From an uncultured Oscillospiraceae bacterium (GTDB lineage Bacteria > Bacillota > Clostridia > Oscillospirales > Oscillospiraceae), in assembly GCA_944387035.1 (NCBI GenBank), contig CALXDJ010000005.1, positions 38,820-102,819 on the forward strand: a DNA stretch of 64,000 bases. The letters are read 5' to 3'. Below are positions 57,496 through 64,000 of the stretch, in pieces. How positions within the stretch are numbered: the stretch's first letter is position 1; every line of letters starts with the position of its first letter. Made by a program: the position numbers and the translations under genes. The notes beneath the pieces are model-generated. The model had not been told where the DNA came from, searched no databases, and saw only the letters and a list, made by a program, of their open reading frames with translations.

Positions 57496-58611
57496 ATGAT
57501 GAAATTCTCCTGTGAAAAAGTCCTGCTGCAAAGCGCCATTGCCGTCACAAGCCGGGCCGTTGCACAAAAAAGCTCCATTCCTGCCCTGGAAGGTCTGCTG
57601 CTCCACGTGGATTCCAGGCTGACGGTCTCCGGCTACAACATGCAGACCGGCATCCGGACCAAAGTTTCCGCCGATGTGGTCTCCGGCGGCGATATTGTCC
57701 TCAACGCCCGCCTCTTCGGCGACATCATCCGCCGGATGCCCGACGATGTGGTCACCGTTTCCGTGGATGACCGGCAGACTGTCCACCTGTCCTGTGGAGA
57801 CGCAAACTTTGACATTCTGGGTCTTTCCGCTGCCGACTACCCGGATCTGCCGGAAGTCGAGGACGAGTATGCCATGTCCATCCAGCAAAAGACCCTCCGG
57901 GCCATGATCGAAGAGGTGGCCTTTGCCGTCTCCACCAATGAAAGCCGCCCGGTACACACCGGCGCCCTGTTTGAAATCAGCGATGCCGGCCTTACCATGG
58001 TGGCCGTGGACGGCTTCCGCCTGGCGGTGAGAAGGGAAAAACTGGAAAATATGGAGGGCGGCGCCTTCTCCTTTGTGGCGCCCGGTTCCGCTTTGAGCGA
58101 GGTCAAGGGCATCTGCGCCGACACGGAGGATCTGGCCACCGTCACTCTGGGACGGCGGCACATTCTCTTTGAAGTGGGTGACACGGAGTTGATCTGCCGC
58201 CGTCTGGAGGGTGAATTCCTGGATTACAAGAACGCCATCCCCCGGAAGAATCCCATCACCCTCATTGCCGACACCAAATCCCTGATCGAGAGCATCGACC
58301 GGGTGTCCGTGGTGATTTCCGACAAACTCAAAAGCCCCGTGCGGTGCCTGTTTGAGTGCGACAAGGTGACGCTGACCGCCAAAACCGGCAACGGCGAGTC
58401 CCGGGACGTGTGCCGCCTCAGCGGCGACGGCGGCGGACTGGAGATCGGCTTCAACAACCGTTATTTAATGGAGGCACTGCGCTATGCTCCGGCGGATACG
58501 GTGAAGATTGAGCTCAACACCGGGGTCTCCCCTGCCGTCATCGTGCCGGTGGAGGGCGAGGAGAACTTCCTCTACATGGTGCTGCCGGTGCGGCTCAAGA
58601 GCGCCGAGTAA
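57496..58611 (+). CDS. dnaN: DNA polymerase III sliding clamp (beta subunit)
   Basis: DnaN is the ring clamp that tethers the polymerase. The 371 residues fold into three similar domains; recognisable parts are MKFSCEKVLLQSAIAVTSRA, VAFAVSTNESRPVHTGALFE and the terminal FLYMVLPVRL that forms part of the protein-binding pocket. The start is ATG at 57496, with an ATG codon following directly as residue 2. It follows the DnaA-box region, the normal order. Confidence 0.97.
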   Translation: MMKFSCEKVLLQSAIAVTSRAVAQKSSIPALEGLLLHVDSRLTVSGYNMQTGIRTKVSADVVSGGDIVLNARLFGDIIRRMPDDVVTVSVDDRQTVHLSCGDANFDILGLSAADYPDLPEVEDEYAMSIQQKTLRAMIEEVAFAVSTNESRPVHTGALFEISDAGLTMVAVDGFRLAVRREKLENMEGGAFSFVAPGSALSEVKGICADTEDLATVTLGRRHILFEVGDTELICRRLEGEFLDYKNAIPRKNPITLIADTKSLIESIDRVSVVISDKLKSPVRCLFECDKVTLTAKTGNGESRDVCRLSGDGGGLEIGFNNRYLMEALRYAPADTVKIELNTGVSPAVIVPVEGEENFLYMVLPVRLKSAE

Positions 58612-58769
58612 ATTCGTTTGGTCCGGCTTTGCATCCGGACGGACAAAATCCGCCCCTGCGGGCGGGATGTTAAGGGGACATGCGCAAGCTTCCCCAACCA
58701 TGGTGTTCCGGACGCCGGGATGGGGCCGGACAGAGTGCCCGATCCTGGGGAACACCCAAAGGAGGAACC

Positions 58770-58985
58770 ATGAAAACCATTCCCATTCATACGGAATTTA
58801 TCAAGCTTCAGGATCTTTTGAAGTTTGCCAACCTGGTGGAAAGCGGCGGACAGGCCAAGGAGTGCGTGCAGGCGGGCGAAGTGTCCGTCAACGGCGAGGT
58901 CTGCCTCATGCGGGGCAAGAAGATTCGTCCCGGAGACGATGTGTGCTTCCGGGGGGAGCACTATACGGTGTCCTATGCGGATTGA
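58770..58985 (+). CDS. yaaA: S4-domain RNA-binding protein YaaA
   Basis: The 71-residue protein is a single S4 domain ([39 protein letters not shown]). In Bacillus yaaA lies between dnaN and recF and helps ribosome assembly. The ATG at 58770 follows AAAGGAGG. It overlaps the recF start by 11 bases. The 158-base gap before it holds GC-rich hairpins but no gene. Confidence 0.93.
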   Translation: MKTIPIHTEFIKLQDLLKFANLVESGGQAKECVQAGEVSVNGEVCLMRGKKIRPGDDVCFRGEHYTVSYAD

Positions 58986-60078
58986 CCGGCTGGAGCTGGT
59001 GTCTTTCCGCAACTACACCACCCTGGCAGCGGATTTTGACGGCCGCTGCAACGTGATCTTCGGCGAGAACGCCCAGGGAAAGACGAATCTGCTGGAGGCG
59101 GTATATTACCTCTCCTGCGGCAAATCCCTCCGGGCCCGGAATGACCGGGAGATGATCCGGTTTGGGGATGAGGCCGCTTCGCTGACCGCCACAGTGCAGG
59201 CCCGGGACCGGGAATTCCGGGTTCGGGCAGAGCTCTTCCGGGGACGGCGGCGCAAGCTCAGTGTCAACGGGGTTGCCGCTTCCAGCGGCGCGGCGCTGAG
59301 CCGGGTCTACCACACCGTGTTCTTCTCCCCGGAGGATCTGATGCTCATCCGGGAGGGCGCCGCTGCCAGACGGCGGTTTATGGACGGGGCTCTGTGCCAG
59401 CTGCGGCCCCGGTATGCCGAGGCTCTGGCGTCCTATACCCGGGCCTATGAGCACAAAACCCGGATTCTCCGGGACGCAGAGGATCACCCGGACCTGCTCA
59501 ACGCCCTGCCGGAGTTCAATGCCCAGCTGGTGCATCTGGGAGCCGTGCTGATCCATTACCGGGCCCAGTTTGCCCAGGCTCTGAGCCGGTACGCCGCGGC
59601 CCACCACCGGGAGTGCTCCGGCGGACGGGAGCAGCTGGACATTTGCTATCAGACGGTCTCCACCGTGACGGATCCCCTGGCGGAGCCGGGACAGATCGCC
59701 CGGCAGCTCCAGGCCCATATGGATGCCCATCAGGCAGCGGAACGGGCATCCCGGCTGTGCTTGTCCGGTCCCCATAAAGATGATCTTGCCGTCTCCATCG
59801 ACGGCCGGGAGGCCCGGCAGTACGCCTCCCAGGGGCAGACCCGGACGGCCGCTCTGGCCATGAAGCTGGCAGAGCGGGAGATCTATTACCATGCCGCAGG
59901 GGAGTATCCGGTGCTGCTGCTGGACGATGTGCTCAGTGAGCTGGACCCCCGGCGGCAGGAATTTGTTTTGAACCGCATCGAGGGCGGACAGGTCTTCATC
60001 ACCTGCTGTGAAGACGACCGCCTGCCCCAGATGCTGGGCGGAAACGTGTTCCACGTGGAACAAGGCACAGTGCGGTAA
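58975..60078 (+). CDS. recF: DNA replication and repair protein RecF
   Basis: RecF is an SMC-like ATPase that loads RecA with RecO and RecR at gaps. The 367 residues have Walker A GENAQGKT at 30-37, the signature [15 protein letters not shown] and Walker [14 protein letters not shown]. The ATG at 58975 lies in the end of yaaA, so translation is coupled. The gene's last bases carry a near-match to parS. Confidence 0.96.
   Translation: MRIDRLELVSFRNYTTLAADFDGRCNVIFGENAQGKTNLLEAVYYLSCGKSLRARNDREMIRFGDEAASLTATVQARDREFRVRAELFRGRRRKLSVNGVAASSGAALSRVYHTVFFSPEDLMLIREGAAARRRFMDGALCQLRPRYAEALASYTRAYEHKTRILRDAEDHPDLLNALPEFNAQLVHLGAVLIHYRAQFAQALSRYAAAHHRECSGGREQLDICYQTVSTVTDPLAEPGQIARQLQAHMDAHQAAERASRLCLSGPHKDDLAVSIDGREARQYASQGQTRTAALAMKLAEREIYYHAAGEYPVLLLDDVLSELDPRRQEFVLNRIEGGQVFITCCEDDRLPQMLGGNVFHVEQGTVR
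60047..60062. other. Degenerate parS-like palindrome at the end of recF
   Basis: TGTTCCACGTGGAACA matches parS at 14 of 16 positions; the two changes are symmetric. It lies inside recF coding sequence. A half-site, TGTTTCACGT, occurs at 60101-60110. ParB binding here is possible but uncertain. Confidence 0.4.
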
Positions 60079-60099
60079 GATTGCCGGAAAGGAGACGGA

Positions 60100-60444
60100 A
60101 TGTTTCACGTTCTGCTGGCGCTGCCGGTTTTGGCGGCATTCGGAGCCATGGCCGTGGTGGTGCTCTCTGTGGTTCTGGCCATCTGGGGCGCGGCCTTTGC
60201 CATCGAGTTGGCGCTGGGACTGCTGTGCCGCCGGAACCGGTGGTGTTTGTGGATTCCGGCTGTTGTGGGCGCGGTGGGCATGCTGCTGATGCTCCTGGCT
60301 CGGATGTATCCTCTGGAACTGCCGTTCATCCTGCTGTTCTGGGGCGGATACGCTCTGGCTCTGCTTTGCGGCTGGGCCGTGTCGGCCGGGATTGCCTGGC
60401 TGATCCGGACCTGGAAGCAGAGTACTGAAAGCAAACCGAAATAG
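60100..60444 (+). CDS. Small membrane protein of unknown function
   Basis: The 114-residue protein is almost entirely hydrophobic, with three or four membrane segments (VLLALPVLAAFGAMAVVVLS; LIPAVVG-type middle; LLFWGGYALALLCGWAVSAG) and a basic end. I recognise no family. The ATG follows AAAGGAGACGGA. It lies between recF and remB, 21 bases after recF and eight before remB, so it is part of the origin operon. This position is not occupied in Bacillus. Confidence 0.75.
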   Translation: MFHVLLALPVLAAFGAMAVVVLSVVLAIWGAAFAIELALGLLCRRNRWCLWIPAVVGAVGMLLMLLARMYPLELPFILLFWGGYALALLCGWAVSAGIAWLIRTWKQSTESKPK

Positions 60445-60452
60445 GAGGCACC

Positions 60453-60719
60453 ATGTACCTGCATTTGGGACAAAACGAAATCGTGGCAGACCGGCAGATC
60501 ATCGGCATCTTCGATCTGGACAAGTGCTCTTCTTCCCTGCGGACCCGGGAGTATCTGGCCGCCGCAGAGCGCGAGGGCGTGGTGCTGGATGTCTCCGGCG
60601 CTCTGCCCAAATCCTTTGTGGTGTGCGACCATCCCTACCACACCCAGATTGTCTATCTCTCCCAGCTCAACCCCTCCACCCTGCAAAAGCGGGCGGAGAG
60701 CGCTACGCTGGAATTTTAG
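60453..60719 (+). CDS. remB: DUF370 family regulator RemB (YaaB)
   Basis: The 88-residue protein matches the DUF370/RemB family: MYLHLGQNEIVADRQIIGIF followed by CSSSLRTREYLAAAEREGVV. In Bacillus remB (yaaB) lies between recF and gyrB and controls matrix genes together with RemA. The location here is the same. Its target genes in this organism are unknown. The ATG follows ATAGGAGGCACC. Confidence 0.9.
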   Translation: MYLHLGQNEIVADRQIIGIFDLDKCSSSLRTREYLAAAEREGVVLDVSGALPKSFVVCDHPYHTQIVYLSQLNPSTLQKRAESATLEF

Positions 60720-60797
60720 CGGACGGTCCCCCTGGAATCAGGCGGCTTCGGGCGCGGGCATGGCCCGCAGATCCGGCGGATCAGCCGAACCCGCCAT

Positions 60798-60825
60798 TTG
60801 GATTCCTGGGAATCCGCATTACAAT
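60798..60825 (+). promoter_or_regulatory. Possible promoter of gyrB
   Basis: TTGGAT (60798-60803) and TACAAT (60820-60825) are 16 bases apart in the 210-base gap between remB and gyrB. Confidence 0.55.
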
Positions 60826-60929
60826 CGTAAGTTTCATTCAGGGCAAGGAGAAACGGGCCGGAAATGCGGTTCCGGCTCGGCTCTTCTTGCCTTGTGTCGG
60901 GGAGATTTCCCCTGAAAGGAGAAACCTGC

Positions 60930-62879
60930 ATGGCTGAAAATGAAATCCTGCAGTCCACCGCGGTGGACACCAACAACGAATACGATGCTTCGGAAATCCA
61001 GGTGCTGGAAGGTCTGGAGGCGGTGCGCAAGCGCCCCGGCATGTATATCGGCTCCACCTCTTCTTCCGGACTGCACCACCTGGTCTACGAGATCGTGGAC
61101 AACGCCATCGACGAGGCCCTGGCGGGCTACTGCACCGACATCCTGGTGCAGATCAACGACGGCGACACCATCACCGTGGTGGACAACGGCCGCGGCATCC
61201 CCGTGGACATCCAGGCCCAGACGGGACGGCCCGCTCTGGAAGTGGTGTATACCGTGCTCCACGCCGGCGGCAAGTTCGGCGGTGGCGGATACAAGGTCTC
61301 CGGCGGCCTCCACGGCGTGGGCGCCAGCGTGGTCAACGCCCTGTCCGAGTGGCTCACCGTCCAGGTCCACCGGGACGGAAAGATCTATGAAATGAAGTTC
61401 TCCCGGGGACATATCACCCAGGAAATGACCGTGGTGGGCACGACGGACCGTACCGGTACCACCGTGACCTTCAAGCCCGACCCCGAGATGTTTGAGGACA
61501 CGGTCTATGACTATGAGATCCTCCACACTCGGATGCGGGAAGAGGCCTTCCTCAACGCCGGATTGCGCATCCGCACCGTGGACAAGCGTCCCGGCAAGGA
61601 GCAGGAGGACAACATGTGCTATGCCGGCGGCATCCGGGAGTTTGTCACCTGGCTCAACAAGTCCAAGGATCCCCTGCACTCCCAGGTGGTCTACATGTCC
61701 GGCATGAAGGACGATTCCATGGCAGAGGTGGCCTTCCAGTACCACGACGGCTATAACGAGACCATCCTCTCCTTTGCCAACAACGTCCATACCCCCGAGG
61801 GCGGCATGCATGAAGAGGGCTTCAAGCGGGCTCTGACCACCGTGCTCAACAACTACGGCCGCAAGATCAAGATGCTCAAGGACGATGACAAGCTCTCCGG
61901 CGAGGACTGCCGGGAGGGTCTGACCTGCGTCATCTCCGTCAAGCTCACCGATGCCCAGTTCGAGGGCCAGACCAAGGCCAAGCTGGGCAACAGCGAGATC
62001 CGGACCCTGGTGAGCAGCATTGTTTCGGAAAAGCTGGACACCTTCCTGGAGGAAAATCCCCAGGTGGGCCGGATGATTCTGGACAAGGCCCTGACCGCGG
62101 GCCGCGCCCGGGAGGCCGCCAAGCGTGCCCGGGAATCCATCCGCCGCAAGACCGCTCTGGGCGGCGCGGCCATGCCGGACAAGCTCCGGGACTGCAACGA
62201 AAATAACCCCGAGCTCACCGAGCTCTACATCGTCGAGGGTGACTCCGCAGGCGGCTCCGCCACCCAGGGCCGGGACTCCCGGTTTCAGGCCATCCTCCCT
62301 CTGTGGGGCAAGATGCTCAACGTGGAGAAGGCCCGGGCGGACAAGGTCTACGGCAACGACAAGCTCCAGCCCGTCATCACGGCTCTGGGCGCGGGCATCG
62401 GCGAGGAGTTCGACCTTTCCAAGCTGCGCTACCACAAGGTCATCATCATGGCCGATGCCGATGTGGACGGCTCCCACATCCGTACGCTGCTTTTGACCTT
62501 CTTCTTCCGGTTCATGCGTCCTCTGATCGAGCACGGATATGTGTACTCTGCCGTGCCGCCTCTGTACAAGCTGACCCGGGGCAAGACCACCCGGGTGGCC
62601 TTTGACGACGAGGAGCGCGAGAAGATCGCCGCCGAGATGCGGGGCGACAACCCCAACACCAAAGTGGTGATCTCCCGGTTCAAGGGCTTGGGCGAGATGG
62701 ACTACCACGAGCTGTGGGAGACTACCATGGACCCGGAAAAGCGCACGCTGCGGCGCATTACGCTTGACGACGCTGTGGCCGCCGACGAGACCTTCACCAT
62801 TCTTATGGGCGAGAAGGTGGAACCCCGGAAGGAGTTCATTGAGCGCAACGCCAAGTACGCCGTGAACCTGGACTACTGA
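60930..62879 (+). CDS. gyrB: DNA gyrase subunit B
   Basis: GyrB supplies the ATPase of gyrase, which adds negative supercoils. The 649 residues have the GHKL ATPase domain ([34 protein letters not shown]), the transducer and the Toprim domain with EGDSAGGSA from residue 436. It ends AKYAVNLDY. The ATG follows GAAAGGAG. A lipoprotein gene separates it from gyrA. Confidence 0.98.
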   Translation: MAENEILQSTAVDTNNEYDASEIQVLEGLEAVRKRPGMYIGSTSSSGLHHLVYEIVDNAIDEALAGYCTDILVQINDGDTITVVDNGRGIPVDIQAQTGRPALEVVYTVLHAGGKFGGGGYKVSGGLHGVGASVVNALSEWLTVQVHRDGKIYEMKFSRGHITQEMTVVGTTDRTGTTVTFKPDPEMFEDTVYDYEILHTRMREEAFLNAGLRIRTVDKRPGKEQEDNMCYAGGIREFVTWLNKSKDPLHSQVVYMSGMKDDSMAEVAFQYHDGYNETILSFANNVHTPEGGMHEEGFKRALTTVLNNYGRKIKMLKDDDKLSGEDCREGLTCVISVKLTDAQFEGQTKAKLGNSEIRTLVSSIVSEKLDTFLEENPQVGRMILDKALTAGRAREAAKRARESIRRKTALGGAAMPDKLRDCNENNPELTELYIVEGDSAGGSATQGRDSRFQAILPLWGKMLNVEKARADKVYGNDKLQPVITALGAGIGEEFDLSKLRYHKVIIMADADVDGSHIRTLLLTFFFRFMRPLIEHGYVYSAVPPLYKLTRGKTTRVAFDDEEREKIAAEMRGDNPNTKVVISRFKGLGEMDYHELWETTMDPEKRTLRRITLDDAVAADETFTILMGEKVEPRKEFIERNAKYAVNLDY

Positions 62880-62890
62880 GGCAACTGGAC

Positions 62891-63703
62891 ATGATGCGTG
62901 TGCGCAAGTTGTTGGCTGCCGGCGCAGCAGTATGCCTGATGGGGCTTTTGGGCGCCTGCGGACAGGAGCAGAATGCTGCGCAGATCCCGGAGGAGACGGA
63001 TGCTCTGTCCGCTTCGGCTGCACCGTCGGTTCCGGACCCCATCCAGCTGCCGCTTTCCCCGCTGACCGAGGAACATGCGGCTGCACGAACGGCATATGTG
63101 TCCGCTTTGGAGCAGCTTCTGGAATCGCACCGTTTGCCCGATGGGAGCGCTCTGGGCAGCGGGGATGTGAATCAGGATCTGTCCGGAGATGTTTTTGCCG
63201 TGTGCGATGTGGATCAGGACGGAGCCGAAGAACTGATCGTCCTGCATACCAGCGATATGATGGCGGGTCAGGCGGCATATGTATTCGGATGGGACCCGGA
63301 TGCCGGTCAAATCCGGACACAGCTCCAGGAGTTCCCTGCCCTCACCTTCTATGAAAGCGGAGCGGTTCAGGCGGACTGGTCTCACAATCAGGGAAAGGGC
63401 GGCAGTTTTTGGCCCTATACCCTCTATCGGTATGATGAGGTTCAGGATCTCTATGTGGAGGTCGGCTCCGTGGATGCCTGGGAGAAAGCACAGTGGCCGG
63501 AGGACTATCCGGACCAGGCCGATTCCAGCGGCAGCGGCTTTGTCTATTACATCCATGCCAGCCGTGCGTTGGACTGGGAAGATCCGCTGGATGCATCCGT
63601 TTATCAGGGATGGCGGTATCCCTATGTGCGCAGCGGCCAGACGCTGGAACCGGATTACCGTTCCCTTTCCCAGGAAAATATTCAGCTGCTGTTGGAGTCC
63701 TGA
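62891..63703 (+). CDS. Lipoprotein of unknown function between gyrB and gyrA
   Basis: The 270-residue protein has a lipoprotein signal (RKLLAAGAAVCLMGLLGAC, lipobox LGAC). A Ser/Pro-rich linker follows, then a domain with a DVDQDGAEELIVLH stretch resembling calcium-binding VCBS/FG-GAP or EF-hand-like loops. The rest has no motif I recognise (YDEVQDLYVEVGSVDAWEKA). It starts 11 bases after gyrB, with a weak ribosome site (GAGGCAACTGG), and ends 42 bases before gyrA. Its codon use is less GC-rich than gyrB (more GAT, TAT and TTT), which hints at later insertion. Confidence 0.78.
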   Translation: MMRVRKLLAAGAAVCLMGLLGACGQEQNAAQIPEETDALSASAAPSVPDPIQLPLSPLTEEHAAARTAYVSALEQLLESHRLPDGSALGSGDVNQDLSGDVFAVCDVDQDGAEELIVLHTSDMMAGQAAYVFGWDPDAGQIRTQLQEFPALTFYESGAVQADWSHNQGKGGSFWPYTLYRYDEVQDLYVEVGSVDAWEKAQWPEDYPDQADSSGSGFVYYIHASRALDWEDPLDASVYQGWRYPYVRSGQTLEPDYRSLSQENIQLLLES

Positions 63704-63745
63704 CTTGCGTATTCTCGCTGTTGAAAAAAGAAAGGCTGTTTGATT

Positions 63746-64000
63746 ATGTCTAAAAAACCCCAATACGACCCCGAGGAGATCCGGTACCCCGAACAGAAGA
63801 TCGTGAACTCTCCCCTGGTGCCGGAGATGGAGAAATCCTATATTGAGTACGCCATGAGCGTCATCAAGAGCCGTGCCCTGCCCGACGTGCGGGACGGCCT
63901 CAAGCCCGTCCACCGGCGCATCCTCTATGCCATGTATGAGGACGGCCTGACCGTGGACAAGCCCTTCAAGAAGTCCGCCACCTGCGTGGGCGACGTGCTG
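63746..64000 (+). CDS. gyrA: DNA gyrase subunit A, N-terminal part (cut by window end)
   Basis: The visible 85 residues start [20 protein letters not shown], followed by [20 protein letters not shown] and [15 protein letters not shown], the conserved beginning of GyrA. The frame ends at [11 protein letters not shown], just before the region that sets quinolone sensitivity, so that region is not visible. The ATG at 63746 follows AAAGAAAGG. Confidence 0.97.
   Translation, partial: MSKKPQYDPEEIRYPEQKIVNSPLVPEMEKSYIEYAMSVIKSRALPDVRDGLKPVHRRILYAMYEDGLTVDKPFKKSATCVGDVL

Noticed and set aside
60834..63320. An 828-residue minus-strand frame opposite gyrB
   Set aside because: It is antisense to gyrB and the lipoprotein gene, with no ribosome site and low-complexity translation.

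Overview
This window is part of a GC-rich (roughly 60 percent) Firmicutes chromosome, most likely a clostridial gut anaerobe of the Oscillospiraceae/Flavonifractor type. That placement is inferred from gene content, T-box leaders, Shine-Dalgarno rich starts and codon use, not from a database search. It contains the probable replication origin. The genes rpmH-rnpA-yidD-yidC-jag run leftward from about 55.5 kb. dnaA, a cluster of DnaA-box-like sites, dnaN, yaaA, recF, a small membrane protein gene, remB, gyrB and gyrA (cut by the window end) run rightward.

Left part (1-7 kb, minus strand): ileS (cut by the window start) lies behind an Ile-specifier T-box and a small zinc-ribbon gene. Next are a tiny unknown gene and a four-gene cassette of GntR regulator, ABC ATPase, large permease and cell-wall amidase, with its own promoter and palindromic operator.

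Middle (7-47 kb, mostly plus strand): rpsO-pnp; mnmE; DUF1836-degV-prmA; a ParB-like gene; a VanW protein; a VTT-family membrane protein. The primosome pair dnaD-dnaI is on the minus strand. Then a long run of zapA, U32 peptidase, dut, maf, mreC, mreD, PBP2 and a GH13 enzyme. The parA-parB operon carries a third, membrane-anchored coiled-coil gene and is bracketed by two perfect parS sites. serS, an SLH protein, mscL-rsmG, a MinD-like ATPase and mgsA follow. A T-box with an apparent Asp specifier precedes hisS, two envelope genes and aspS. A short AT-rich patch holds a GNAT acetyltransferase. A GH3 lipoprotein, an alanyl-tRNA editing protein and a small protein close the block.

Right of that (47-53 kb, minus strand): a purine permease, an AEC transporter, glyS behind a Gly T-box, a small lipoprotein, and then the jag-to-rpmH group.

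The window is mainly housekeeping: translation, chromosome replication and segregation, and cell-wall growth. The less ordinary points are the membrane protein coupled to parB, a parS site that is also a terminator hairpin, the Asp T-box separated from aspS by two envelope genes, the ABC/amidase cassette, and a large origin-proximal block whose genes point toward the origin.
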